Assembly (NCBI RefSeq): GCF_014204625.1
Contig: NZ_JACHLU010000002.1
Coordinates: 62,001-126,000 of the forward strand
DNA: 64,000 bases
Reading direction: 5' to 3'
Origin: Gillisella vitis
Lineage (GTDB): Bacteria; Pseudomonadota; Alphaproteobacteria; Rhizobiales; Rhizobiaceae
A program made the translations under genes and the position numbers. Positions 1 to 8,609 of the stretch are shown here, in pieces (position 1 is the stretch's first letter; each line of letters opens with the position of its first letter). The notes under the pieces were generated by a model, which was given only the letters and a program-made list of their open reading frames with translations, did not search any database and was not told the origin of the DNA.

Positions 1-1485
1 GCGCTTCAATGTCAGCCCGACGCCTGCCGTAATATTTCTGTCGCTGGTGCCATTGTCGCTTCTTGTGCGCGCCCAGGCGAGATCGGCGGTCAAGTCGAGG
101 GAGCGGCTGATATGATAGGTCAGGCCTGCGCCTGCGGTGTAATACAGGCTGTCCAGCCCGGTTGCGCCACGATAATTGCGCCATGTGGTGCCGCCGGTGA
201 GCCGGGCGATCAGATCCTCGCGCACTTCATGGGTGACAGCCGCCGTCAGCGCATAGGCAACATCGCCGCTGACGCCTGCCGTGGTTGATGGTTCGATGGA
301 GGTGCCAAAGCCAAGCGCCACATCGGTGCCGCGTCGGGGTGACCAGTTGACGGTGCTGTCCAGCGTCATCGCTCCCATGCCGTCCAGCCTTGCATCGTCA
401 AAGCTTGCATGTTCATAGCCAAGGGCAAGTTCGCCGCGCAGTTTCTCGCCAAAATCAGACGCGATCCCGGCTTTGGCACCGTAAAGATTGCCGGAACGCT
501 GATAACCCGCGCTGTCCAATGTTTCGTCATAGCGGCTCTTGCCCACTGAAGCTTCAATGAAGGGGGTGAGGGCTGGCGAAATCTCGTAGCCAAGGCGCGA
601 TGAGAGTGTGACGGTATTTCGGTTGCGATCCGAATTGGACAGTGTGCTGCCATCACTCAATTGCGCATCGGTATAGGTCCAGCGCTGAAACTCCAGCCCG
701 AGTGATCCTCTGAGCTTGCCAACCTCGCGCGATACCACAGCGCCGGTGGTGAACTGGTTGACGCCCGATTGTACGGTGGCATTGCGGATGGCGTTGGGGT
801 CGGTGCTGTCTTCTCGGCTGAAGGCATAGCCCGCCGTGAGCCGTGCGGCCATGTCATCGGCCAGATCCAGCCGCAGGGCGGCATTCACCTGGCCTGATGG
901 ATCGTTATCGCGGTCGCCTGCAATTCTTTGCCGCCATTTGCCATCGCCAGTGACGCTCAACTCATGGCGCGACCAATCGGAGGTCAGCGTGCCTTTCACC
1001 CCATTGTCCCAATAGGTGGTGTTCTGGCGGCTACCGCTGCTGTTGGCTTTACGCTCAACGCTGATCCCCTGCGACACTTGTGGCCGCAAGATCATGGTGC
1101 CAAGGCGAATGCCGGTGCCATCATCATTGGTTTTTTTCAATGTGCGCCGATCATCCAGCGGTGATTGGCGCAGGTTGAGGCGGTTGGCATCCAGCGAATC
1201 ATTGGTAATGCGGCGAAAACTGTCGGCATCCAGCGCAATGGGGGCGTCATCATCACGGCTTCGGCGCACTTGCTCTACGGTTGCTGTGGGGCTGCTCTCC
1301 GTATCGCCGGGGTCTGAGGTCGTGGCTGTTGTTGCGGTTGAGCCGCGCAAACCTTGCAGGTTTGCGGCCTGTTGCGCCAGAGCGGGCAGCGGGCAAAACA
1401 GCCAGCCCACCGCGCAGGCGAGCAGGAGCGCGCGGGCTTGCGCGTGCTGTCGCCGATGGGCTGCTGCTCTGGGACTGTCGATCAT
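1..1485 (-). CDS. Outer-membrane beta-barrel protein, cut by left edge
   Basis: An open frame of 495 codons runs from an ATG at 1485 (minus strand) off the left edge, so the C-terminus is missing. The N-terminus has basic residues, a hydrophobic stretch (ALLLACAVGWLFCPLPALA) and an Ala-x-Ala-like cleavage site near residue 37, a typical signal peptide. After an acidic/polar linker the rest alternates polar and aromatic/hydrophobic residues with many Gly, Asn, Thr and Tyr, as in antiparallel outer-membrane strands. It resembles the large outer-membrane beta-barrel proteins annotated without function in Rhizobiales. The ligand or role cannot be read from the sequence. It is divergent from the kdsD-like gene, with about 150 bp shared upstream region. 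Confidence 0.72.
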   Translation of the reverse strand, partial: MIDSPRAAAHRRQHAQARALLLACAVGWLFCPLPALAQQAANLQGLRGSTATTATTSDPGDTESSPTATVEQVRRSRDDDAPIALDADSFRRITNDSLDANRLNLRQSPLDDRRTLKKTNDDGTGIRLGTMILRPQVSQGISVERKANSSGSRQNTTYWDNGVKGTLTSDWSRHELSVTGDGKWRQRIAGDRDNDPSGQVNAALRLDLADDMAARLTAGYAFSREDSTDPNAIRNATVQSGVNQFTTGAVVSREVGKLRGSLGLEFQRWTYTDAQLSDGSTLSNSDRNRNTVTLSSRLGYEISPALTPFIEASVGKSRYDETLDSAGYQRSGNLYGAKAGIASDFGEKLRGELALGYEHASFDDARLDGMGAMTLDSTVNWSPRRGTDVALGFGTSIEPSTTAGVSGDVAYALTAAVTHEVREDLIARLTGGTTWRNYRGATGLDSLYYTAGAGLTYHISRSLDLTADLAWARTRSDNGTSDRNITAGVGLTLKR

Positions 1486-1674
1486 TGCGGCTCGTTTCAG
1501 AACGCAAAACCGCAATGCGGTTTTGCTGAAAATGCTCTATGAACGAAAGGTAAATGACCGTGGTTAATTATTCGTTTCGCTGTGTGGTGGTTGATCGGGC
1601 CTGCGCCGGTGTTTTCTTGTTGTCACCTGACAAGGTGAATGGACAGAAACAAGCGTTGGCGCTATGGGATTGCC

Positions 1675-2670
1675 ATGAACAAGCTCGATGTCAAACTCGT
1701 GGAAGCAACGGCCGTCAAGACGGCATTGCGGGTCGTGTCAACCGAACAGAGTGGTCTGGCCGCTTTGGAACAGGCGTTTGCAGGCTATCTCGCCGGGCCG
1801 TTTTGTGATGCCATCAAGGCGATTGGCAAAAGCACAGGGCGGGTGATTTTGACCGGCGTTGGCAAGAGCCATCATGTGGGTGGCAAGATTGCCGCCACTT
1901 TTGCTTCGACTGGCACGCCTGCGTTTTTCATTCACCCGGCTGAAGCCAATCACGGTGATCTGGGGATGATCGGCCCGGATGATGTGGTGATTGCTTTGTC
2001 CTGGGGCGGTGAAAGCAGCGAGTTGCAGGGCATTATCTCGTTTACGCGCCGGTTTTCCATTCCGCTGATTGCGGTGACCGCTGGCGCGACATCCACACTT
2101 GGCCGCGAAGCCGATATTGTGCTGTTGCTGCCCAAGGTGCAGGAGGCCTGTCCGCACGGTCTTGCCCCAACCACATCGACCATGATGCAGATGGCCATCG
2201 GCGATGCCCTGGCGCTGGCGCTGCTGGAAGCGCGCGGTTTTGGTGCCGATGACTTCAAGGTGTTTCATCCCGGCGGCAAGCTGGGGGCGATGCTGACGCA
2301 TGTGGGGGATATGATGCATGTCGGCGATGCCGTGCCATTGGTCCTCGAAGGCACGACCATGCCGGATGCGGTGGCTGTGCTGTCTGCAAAGCGGTTTGGA
2401 TGCGTGGGTGTTGTTGATGCCGCCGGTTGCCTTGTCGGCATTATCACGGATGGCGATATTGCCCGTCACCTCTCGCACAATCTTGGTGAGCGGGTGGTGG
2501 ATGAGGTCATGACCCGCAATCCGAAAACGGTTGCCCATAACACGCTGGCCACCAGCGCCATGGCCATGCTCAACAAGCATAATATTGCGGCGTTGTTTGT
2601 GACCGATGACGCGGGAATGCCAAGCGGCATCGTCCACTTCCATGATTTGCTGCGAATTGGTGTGGCTTAA
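1675..2670 (+). CDS. kdsD: KpsF/GutQ/KdsD-family sugar-phosphate isomerase (arabinose-5-phosphate isomerase)
   Basis: 331-residue protein, the usual length of D-arabinose 5-phosphate isomerases, which make the precursor of Kdo for lipopolysaccharide. It has an SIS domain (about residues 40-190, with TGVGKS at 60-65 and STGTPAFFIHPAEANHGDLG after it) followed by two CBS domains (about 211-268 and 275-331, the latter with MTRNPKTV). The glycine after GKS in the E. coli enzyme is His here, and the ISNSGES motif reads LSWGGES; I take these as lineage variants. The frame also allows a start at 1639, but the ATG at 1675 fits family length better. It converges on nfeD, with stop codons one base apart. 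Which member of the KpsF/GutQ/KdsD group it is remains an inference. Confidence 0.85.
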   Translation: MNKLDVKLVEATAVKTALRVVSTEQSGLAALEQAFAGYLAGPFCDAIKAIGKSTGRVILTGVGKSHHVGGKIAATFASTGTPAFFIHPAEANHGDLGMIGPDDVVIALSWGGESSELQGIISFTRRFSIPLIAVTAGATSTLGREADIVLLLPKVQEACPHGLAPTTSTMMQMAIGDALALALLEARGFGADDFKVFHPGGKLGAMLTHVGDMMHVGDAVPLVLEGTTMPDAVAVLSAKRFGCVGVVDAAGCLVGIITDGDIARHLSHNLGERVVDEVMTRNPKTVAHNTLATSAMAMLNKHNIAALFVTDDAGMPSGIVHFHDLLRIGVA

Positions 2671-2671
2671 A

Positions 2672-3130
2672 TCAAGCCACATCCACGGTCAGATCATTGC
2701 CATGGGCGCTCACAATTTTGATGCGTGTACCTGCCGCAAGATCGGGGCCGATCACCGGCCAGAATGTGCCATCCAGACGGATGCGGCCACGGCCCTCGAC
2801 AATGGCGTCTTCCAATGTGGCGGTTCGGCCCACAAGGCTTGCGGTGCGCTGATTGAGCAAAGGCTCATCACTGCGGGCCGCATCAGAGCGCACAAGCTTG
2901 CGCCCCAGTAGAATGGAGATCACCGAAAAACTGGCAAAGACAATGAACTGCACTTGCCATGGCCAGAAGGCATCACCCCAGAACAGCACTGACAGCAGGC
3001 CGGTCAGCAGTGCACCGACGCCAAACCAGATCAAAAACATGCCGGGCAGGGCCATTTCCAGCGCCAGCAGCGCAAGACCTGTAATCCACCAGCTCCAGAG
3101 ACCCAGTTGATCCACCAGCCAGTGCAGCAT
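2672..3130 (-). CDS. NfeD-family membrane protein
   Basis: 152-residue protein with two or three hydrophobic segments in the first 75 residues (for example LALLALEMALPGMFLIWFGV) and a soluble C-terminal half of about 65 residues ending in a beta-rich OB-like fold (GRTATLEDAIVEGRGRIRLDG). This is the short NfeD form. NfeD proteins partner with stomatin/prohibitin (SPFH) proteins in membrane microdomains. The gene starts five bases after the stop of the SPFH gene and both lie on the minus strand, so they form a classic two-gene operon. The Trp-Pro near residue 110 and the C-terminal domain are typical of the family. Confidence 0.9.
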   Translation of the reverse strand: MLHWLVDQLGLWSWWITGLALLALEMALPGMFLIWFGVGALLTGLLSVLFWGDAFWPWQVQFIVFASFSVISILLGRKLVRSDAARSDEPLLNQRTASLVGRTATLEDAIVEGRGRIRLDGTFWPVIGPDLAAGTRIKIVSAHGNDLTVDVA

Positions 3131-3135
3131 GGCGC

Positions 3136-4134
3136 TTACTCCTCAGGCTTTGCGAATGGGTTGACCACAGGTGTGCTGCGCGACGCGGTGGAGCGGGCAG
3201 GGGCAACGCTGCTCTTTGCATTGTCACCAAACACGTCGCGGGCAATGGCACCAATGCCACCCAGAGAGCCGATCAGCGATGAGGCTTCCATGGGCATCAG
3301 CACGATTTTGGAATTTGGGGCGGTGCCAATGGCAGCCATGGCCTCGGTGTATTTCTGCGCCACGAAGTAATTAATGGCCTGCACATCACCAGCGGCAATG
3401 GCTTCAGACACCATTTTGGTGGCCTTGGCTTCGGCTTCGGCCAGACGCTCACGGGCTTCGGCTTCGCGGTAGGCGGCTTCGCGCTGACCTTCCGCTTCCA
3501 GAATGGCCGATTGCTTGGCACCTTCAGCCCGCAAAATCTGGGCGTTTCGAAAGCCTTCGGCTTCCAGCACCTGTGCGCGCTTTTCGCGCTCGGCCTTCAT
3601 CTGTCGGCCCATGGCGGCCACCAGATCGGTTGGCGGCTGAATGTCCTTGATTTCAACGCGCGTTACCTTGATGCCCCAAGGGCGCACGGCCTCATCCACC
3701 ACCCGCAACAGCCGATCATTGATCACTTCGCGGTTTGACAAAAGCTCATCAAGGTCCATCGACCCCATGACAGAGCGAATATTGGTCATGGTCAGATTGA
3801 GAATGGCATTTTGCAGATTGGCCACCTGATAGGCCGCTTCGGCGGCATTCAACACCTGATAGAAAGCGACGGCATCAGCAGAAACGCTGGCATTGTCCTT
3901 GGTGATGACTTCCTGTGTCGGCACATCCAGTACCTGTTCCATCACATTCATCTTCGCGCCGATGGTCTCGATGAAAGGGGTGATGATGTTCAGGCCCGGC
4001 TCCAGCGTGCGGGTGTAGCGGCCAAAGCGCTCGACGGTGTAGCGATAGCCCTGAGGGACGGTTTTGATCCCCGCGATCAGCACGAGAATGACGAAGCCGA
4101 CAAGAGCGACAACGAGAATATCAAAGCCAGTCAT
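3136..4134 (-). CDS. qmcA: SPFH/Band-7 (stomatin/prohibitin-like) protein, QmcA type
   Basis: 332 residues. An N-terminal membrane anchor (residues 5-25) is followed by the Band-7 domain beginning [19 protein letters not shown], then a long Ala/Glu-rich coiled coil (about 190-270, with repeated AEGxxxAxxxEAE units), and a short C-terminal tail with NPFAKPEE. Length and order match stomatin homologues such as E. coli QmcA. These proteins form oligomeric membrane rings and scaffold microdomains. It is the first gene of the qmcA-nfeD pair. The upstream region (4135-4282) is shared with the divergent queC riboswitch leader. Confidence 0.9.
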   Translation of the reverse strand: MTGFDILVVALVGFVILVLIAGIKTVPQGYRYTVERFGRYTRTLEPGLNIITPFIETIGAKMNVMEQVLDVPTQEVITKDNASVSADAVAFYQVLNAAEAAYQVANLQNAILNLTMTNIRSVMGSMDLDELLSNREVINDRLLRVVDEAVRPWGIKVTRVEIKDIQPPTDLVAAMGRQMKAEREKRAQVLEAEGFRNAQILRAEGAKQSAILEAEGQREAAYREAEARERLAEAEAKATKMVSEAIAAGDVQAINYFVAQKYTEAMAAIGTAPNSKIVLMPMEASSLIGSLGGIGAIARDVFGDNAKSSVAPARSTASRSTPVVNPFAKPEE

Positions 4135-4282
4135 TTTATCTCCCCAACACCTTCAAAATACTGAAGGGTATGTAGGTCTTTGCAACAGAATTTACCAGTG
4201 CAGCGCAAGGGTTCTTCCATTTACCCGTTCGGGTGGGTTTTCAAATTGACCATTGTGGACTATCAGAGCCACGGTTTTCACC

Positions 4283-4314
4283 ACCGGTCGCAGCCTACCC
4301 GGATAAAACAAGGA
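4283..4314 (+). promoter_or_regulatory. preQ1-I riboswitch in the queC leader
   Basis: Just upstream of queC the RNA would read ACCGG, a loop TCGCAGCCTA, then CCCGG, followed by the A-rich tail ATAAAACAAGGA. The CCGG/CCGG stem, the TCGCAG loop and the AAAACAAGG tail match the known preQ1-I class, closest to the short translational type known from Thermoanaerobacter. The AAGGA at the end (4310-4314) is also the Shine-Dalgarno sequence of queC, eight bases before the ATG at 4323. Binding of preQ1 should therefore pull the ribosome site into the pseudoknot and lower translation of the queCDE operon. The match is by eye; covariation has not been tested. Confidence 0.85.
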
Positions 4315-4322
4315 CTAAAACC

Positions 4323-5030
4323 ATGAAGACACTCGTCGTCTGCTCTGGCGGACTGGATTCCGTTTCGCTTGCCTATAAAATTGCCAGCGAGCAGCACTTG
4401 ATTGGCCTGATCTCGTTTGATTATGGCCAGCGACACAAGAAAGAGCTGGATTTTGCCGCCCGCGCGGCAGTCCGGCTTGGCGTGCCGCATCAGATTATTG
4501 ACATTACCACCATTGGCAAAAGCCTGACCGGCTCAGCACTCACCGATGATCTTGATGTGCCAGATGGGCATTATGCCGAAGACACCATGAAAATCACTGT
4601 GGTGCCAAACCGCAATGCCATCATGCTGGCGATTGCCTTTGGTGTGGCGGCGGCGAAAAAGGCCGATGCCGTGGCGGTTGCGGTACATGGTGGCGATCAT
4701 TTCATCTATCCCGATTGCCGTCCCGGCTTTATTGATGCCTTTCAGACCATGCAAAACCATGCGCTGGATGGTTATGCCGATGTGAAACTGCTCTCGCCGT
4801 TTGTGACCGTGCCAAAATCCGAGATTGTGGTGCAAGGGGCGACATACAACACGCCTTTTGCCGATACATGGTCATGCTACAAGGGGGGTGCGCTTCACTG
4901 CGGACGCTGTGGCACCTGTGTGGAGCGGCGCGAGGCCTTTCATCTGGCCGGTGTGGCTGACCCGACAGACTATGAAGACCCGGATTTTTGGCGCTCCGCC
5001 ACCTCCGGCTTCAAAGCGGAAGGGGTGTGA
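4323..5030 (+). CDS. queC: 7-cyano-7-deazaguanine (preQ0) synthase QueC
   Basis: 235 residues. QueC converts 7-carboxy-7-deazaguanine to preQ0 using ATP and ammonia, in queuosine precursor synthesis. The N-terminal PP-loop motif is SGGLDS (residues 8-13). Near the C-terminus a zinc-binding cluster CYKGGALHCGRCGTC supplies four cysteines, all present. The ATG at 4323 follows AAGGA and leaves the riboswitch outside the coding region; the longer frame from 4233 would run through the riboswitch and is rejected. The gene is followed by queD after two bases, then queE overlapping by four bases, so the three are one transcript. Confidence 0.96.
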   Translation: MKTLVVCSGGLDSVSLAYKIASEQHLIGLISFDYGQRHKKELDFAARAAVRLGVPHQIIDITTIGKSLTGSALTDDLDVPDGHYAEDTMKITVVPNRNAIMLAIAFGVAAAKKADAVAVAVHGGDHFIYPDCRPGFIDAFQTMQNHALDGYADVKLLSPFVTVPKSEIVVQGATYNTPFADTWSCYKGGALHCGRCGTCVERREAFHLAGVADPTDYEDPDFWRSATSGFKAEGV

Positions 5031-5032
5031 GC

Positions 5033-5389
5033 ATGTATCGCATCACCAAGGAATTTCACTTCTCGGCCTCGCATCAGTTGAAGGGTCTTCCTGCCGATCA
5101 TCAATGTGCGCGGCTGCATGGGCATAATTACAGTGTTGAGGTTGAGCTTTGTGGCACTGAGCTGAACGAGCATGGGTTTTTGCGTGATTATCATGAGCTG
5201 AAAGTGCTCAAGACCTATATCGATGATGTGTTTGATCACCGCCATCTCAACGATGTGCTGGGCCATGACAAAACCACGGCGGAATGTCTGGCCAGACACT
5301 TTTTTGACTGGTGCAAGCAGCATTTCCCCGAAACTTCGGCGGTGCGGGTCAGTGAAACGCAAAAGACCTGGGCGGAGTATCGCCCGTGA
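5033..5389 (+). CDS. queD: 6-carboxy-5,6,7,8-tetrahydropterin synthase QueD
   Basis: 118 residues, typical of the bacterial QueD/6-pyruvoyl-tetrahydropterin synthase family. It turns dihydroneopterin triphosphate into 6-carboxytetrahydropterin, the step before QueE. Visible motifs: FHFSASHQL with one zinc histidine, [13 protein letters not shown] with the catalytic Cys and two more zinc histidines, and a C-terminal [17 protein letters not shown] with the pterin-binding Glu. The start at 5033 gives [14 protein letters not shown] as in homologues. The last four bases (GTGA) overlap the queE start, so the two are probably translationally coupled. Confidence 0.95.
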   Translation: MYRITKEFHFSASHQLKGLPADHQCARLHGHNYSVEVELCGTELNEHGFLRDYHELKVLKTYIDDVFDHRHLNDVLGHDKTTAECLARHFFDWCKQHFPETSAVRVSETQKTWAEYRP

Positions 5390-6120
5390 CGGCGGCGGAC
5401 CAGACAATCCGCGTCAGTGAGATATTTGGCCCGACCATTCAGGGCGAGGGGGTGCTGATTGGCAAGCCCACTGTGTTTGTGCGCATGGGTGGTTGTGATT
5501 ATCGCTGCTCATGGTGTGACAGTCTGCACGCGGTGGACAGCGTGTTTCGCAAGGACTGGCAGCCGATGAGCGTTGAGGCCATCTGGGCTGAGGTGGAAAA
5601 CCTGTCGGGTGGTGCACCGTTGATGGTGTCCCTGTCGGGTGGCAATCCGGCCATTCAGCCCTTGGGCGGGTTGATTGCCCATGGTCATTCCAGAGGCTAC
5701 CGCTTTGCACTGGAAACACAAGGCTCAATTGCCAAGGACTGGTTTGCTGATCTGGATGTGCTGGTGCTGTCGCCCAAACCGCCGTCAAGCGGCATGGAGA
5801 CCGATTGGGCCGCGTTTGAAGACTGTCTTGAGAAGGCAAATGGCAAGCCGCAGACTGTGCTGAAATTCATCGTGTTTGATGAGGCGGACTATTCTTACGC
5901 AAAGGCGGCGAGCGCCCGCTATCCGCAATTTTCGGCCTATCTTCAGCCCGGTAATCATACGCCACCACCACCCGAAGATGATGATGCGGTGATTGACATG
6001 GATGGTATCATGACCCGGATGCATTGGCTGGTGGATCGGGTGATGCTGGATCGCTGGTTCACGGCGACGGTGCTGCCGCAATTGCATGTGCTGCTCTGGG
6101 GCAACAGGCGCGGCGTCTGA
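5386..6120 (+). CDS. queE: 7-carboxy-7-deazaguanine synthase QueE (radical SAM)
   Basis: 244 residues. QueE is a radical S-adenosylmethionine enzyme making 7-carboxy-7-deazaguanine from QueD product. The N-terminal FGPTIQGEG is the family substrate/SAM segment. The cluster motif is [15 protein letters not shown]: the three Cys of CxxxCxxC are present. [11 protein letters not shown] is the SAM-binding GGNPA-type loop. The start is GTG at 5386, overlapping the queD stop; no in-frame ATG precedes the conserved N-terminus. Third gene of the riboswitch-led operon, followed by a palindromic repeat and a strong terminator. Confidence 0.95.
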   Translation: MTAADQTIRVSEIFGPTIQGEGVLIGKPTVFVRMGGCDYRCSWCDSLHAVDSVFRKDWQPMSVEAIWAEVENLSGGAPLMVSLSGGNPAIQPLGGLIAHGHSRGYRFALETQGSIAKDWFADLDVLVLSPKPPSSGMETDWAAFEDCLEKANGKPQTVLKFIVFDEADYSYAKAASARYPQFSAYLQPGNHTPPPPEDDDAVIDMDGIMTRMHWLVDRVMLDRWFTATVLPQLHVLLWGNRRGV

Positions 6121-6122
6121 TA

Positions 6123-6211
6123 TTACAGCGGCGTGCGCCCTATATGGCGCACGCCGCTCCAATCTGCTGCATAATTCCTCAAATCGATTTCAATTTAAGG
6201 AATTGTGCAGT
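6123..6211 (+). repeat. Two-hairpin intergenic palindrome, copy 1
   Basis: The first hairpin has arms GCGGCGTGCGCC and GGCGCACGCCGC around a TATAT-type loop. The second is bounded by CTGCATAATTCCT and AAGGAATTGTGCAG. A second copy with the same architecture lies at 62048-62162. The conserved parts are the TATATGGCGCAC centre and the CTGCATAATT...TGCAG stem, while the outer stem bases differ between copies but stay paired. This is what is expected of a structured intergenic repeat family in Rhizobiaceae. Confidence 0.75.
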
Positions 6212-6256
6212 CAAACTGCCGGTCTGGTTGGCCAGACCGGCAGTTTGACTTTTTTG
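6210..6256 (+). terminator. Intrinsic terminator of queCDE
   Basis: Perfect 18-bp stem, arms GTCAAACTGCCGGTCTGG and its exact complement at 6232-6249, four-base loop TTGG, followed by a run of six T. It lies between convergent queE and the chemoreceptor gene. The first bases overlap the end of the palindromic repeat. Confidence 0.9.
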
Positions 6257-6274
6257 AGTTTTCAGACTGTGCGG

Positions 6275-8323
6275 TTAAAACTCTTCCCAGTTATCGGATG
6301 ACGGTGCTGGTACCGTATTGCTGCGGCTTGCCACCGGCTTTGCAGGGCTAGGGCTGGTAAATGCCTTGGCAACGGCCTTGATACGCTCCCGTGCGGGAGA
6401 CGGAGAAGCGGAGGGGCGTGCGGGCGTTGCTGCTGCCACCATTTGCGGTACGCGGCGTGGCTGATTGTCATTGATCTTGAAATGGTCCAGCAACCGCGCA
6501 AGGCTCTCGGCATCCCGCGACAGCTTATGGGTTGAGGCGGACGTTTCTTCCACCATTGCCGCATTTTGTTGTGTCACCTGATCCATCTGGTTGATGGCGG
6601 TGTTGACCTCTTGCAGGCCGGTGGATTGCTCCTTGGCCGAGCTGGCGATGGAATGGATGTGTTCATTGATGGCCAGAATCTGGCTCTCAATCGCCGACAG
6701 TGCCTTGCCGGTTTTTTGCACCAGCGCTACGCCGCCGCCCACTTCCTCGCCGGATTTGTTGATCAGGGCCTTGATGTCTTTGGCGGCATTGGCAGAGCGC
6801 TGCGCCAGTTCGCGCACTTCTTGCGCGACCACCGCAAAGCCCTTGCCTGCCTCGCCTGCGCGAGCGGCTTCCACGCCCGCATTGAGGGCGAGAAGATTGG
6901 TCTGGAAGGCGATTTCATCAATGACGTTGATGATTTTTGAAATCTCGTTGGATGCCTGTTCAATCCGCCCCATGGCCTCGACAGCACTGCCAACAACCAG
7001 CGCCGACTGGGCTGCGTCATCCTTGGCAGCCGAGACAATCCTTGTGGCTTCCTGGGTCCGATCTGTGGAATTGCGCACCACAATGGTGATCTGCTCAAGA
7101 GCCGCAGATGTCTGCTCAAGGGCTGCGGCCTGCCGCTCAGTCCGTTGCGACAGATCGTTGGTGGCATTGCTCAGTTCGTCACTGTTGGCGTGGATTCCAT
7201 CGGTTTTGGTGCGGATATTGAAAATCACTTCGCGCAGGCGTTCAAACGTGCTGTTGACGTTGGCTTGAAGCTCGGCAAATACGCCTCTGAACTGGCCCGT
7301 CATGTTTTGCTCAAGATCACCGGCGGCAAGGCTGGCAATGACCCGGCGGGTTTCACTCACGCCCTGATCAACGCTGGTCAGCAGCGTGTTGATATTGGCG
7401 GCAAAGCGGTCCAGATTCGGATCGTCGTATTGCTTGTCAATCCGCTTGCTGAAGTCGCCACTGGCAGCGGCCTCGACCACAATCGAAATGCTGGATTGCA
7501 GATCGTCGCTTTTGGCGCGCATGGCGGTTTCCTGTGCATTCAGTCGTTGCACCTGAAGACCATTGTTTTTGAACACTTCAATGGCCTGCGCCATATCGCC
7601 AATTTCGTCAGCGCGGTCTGCATAGGGAATGCTGGCTTCAAAATCGCCTTCGGCAACGCGCTTGATTGATGCGGTCAACCCGGTAATAGGGCGACTTAAC
7701 TGGCTGGTTCCAATATAGATTCCGGCGCCGACGCCAAGGAGAATTGACAGGGCTGTTGCGGAGGTGATCAGCACCATCATTGTCGTCTGGAAGGATTCAA
7801 CGGAAGATTTCAGCGCTTCAAGCTGAACCTTGTCGGCATCGACAATGGCATCAATCTGAGTCTGCAATTGTTTGCGATTGTTGCGATTATCTTCGTTATT
7901 TCCCTGCTTGTTGGCGGCTTCAGGACTGACTTCTTCACCCAGGCGCACCGTTTCACTGCGGAATTTTCGAAATTCGGCTGCTTTTTCCACCAGAGCATTG
8001 AAGCTTGCTTTTTGATCAGCCGGGACCAGTTTTCCCCAGGTTTCAAGAGTGGTGTCGATTTCCTTGAGGCTTTTCATCAAGCCAACCCCAAATTTTGCCG
8101 CCTCTTCTTTGGTTTTCGAGACATAAATACCGCGTGCTTCCATCACCACAGCAGTGACATAACGATTGAGATGTTCGCCCTGATAGGCCCGTTCCGACAC
8201 ATTAAGAAGTTCACTGGTTTTACTGTCATAACGAAGCGTGACAAAAATACCCATAATACCAATAGTTAGCGCTGCAATTCCTAGTATAGCGACCAAGGAA
8301 TAAATTTTGCCGCTTATTTTCAC
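6275..8323 (-). CDS. Methyl-accepting chemotaxis protein (4-helix sensor, double HAMP)
   Basis: 682 residues. TM1 is at about 10-30, a mostly helical periplasmic domain of about 150 residues resembling 4HB_MCP follows, then TM2 at about 186-208. HAMP follows (SRPITGLTASIKRVAEGDF), with a second HAMP-like stretch at about 300-355. The signalling domain tip lies around 470-500 (EIAFQTNLLALNAGVEAARA), the most conserved part of the family. A Pro/Ala-rich linker leads to the C-terminal pentapeptide NWEEF, a probable tether for CheR/CheB. The ligand is unknown. It is transcribed alone; the 286-bp upstream region is AT-rich and carries an 8-bp inverted repeat at 8470-8499. Confidence 0.95.
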   Translation of the reverse strand: MKISGKIYSLVAILGIAALTIGIMGIFVTLRYDSKTSELLNVSERAYQGEHLNRYVTAVVMEARGIYVSKTKEEAAKFGVGLMKSLKEIDTTLETWGKLVPADQKASFNALVEKAAEFRKFRSETVRLGEEVSPEAANKQGNNEDNRNNRKQLQTQIDAIVDADKVQLEALKSSVESFQTTMMVLITSATALSILLGVGAGIYIGTSQLSRPITGLTASIKRVAEGDFEASIPYADRADEIGDMAQAIEVFKNNGLQVQRLNAQETAMRAKSDDLQSSISIVVEAAASGDFSKRIDKQYDDPNLDRFAANINTLLTSVDQGVSETRRVIASLAAGDLEQNMTGQFRGVFAELQANVNSTFERLREVIFNIRTKTDGIHANSDELSNATNDLSQRTERQAAALEQTSAALEQITIVVRNSTDRTQEATRIVSAAKDDAAQSALVVGSAVEAMGRIEQASNEISKIINVIDEIAFQTNLLALNAGVEAARAGEAGKGFAVVAQEVRELAQRSANAAKDIKALINKSGEEVGGGVALVQKTGKALSAIESQILAINEHIHSIASSAKEQSTGLQEVNTAINQMDQVTQQNAAMVEETSASTHKLSRDAESLARLLDHFKINDNQPRRVPQMVAAATPARPSASPSPARERIKAVAKAFTSPSPAKPVASRSNTVPAPSSDNWEEF

Positions 8324-8609
8324 GAAAATACCCTCCGATTCATGTGCCGTGTCTGAACGGCCATAGGGTCAGATTATCAGCAAATTATTAAGGCATTGCT
8401 GCTTGAGTGTGTAATGATCTATAAATATTGAAGATAGGTATAATTTGTGAGTATTGTCTAATGTTTATTAAGAATTTGAATTTATTGTCTTAAATTCTTT
8501 TTAAATTGATTATGATCAGGTGAAAAAATAAGTGTGGACATGTTTGGGTTGCGGCATTTTGCCGCCCGTTATCACGCAGGCTACGGGCGGCTGACGTTTG
8601 GGCGTGGTC

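Noticed and set aside
4233-4322. N-terminal extension of queC
   Set aside because: It would translate the riboswitch and lacks similarity to QueC.
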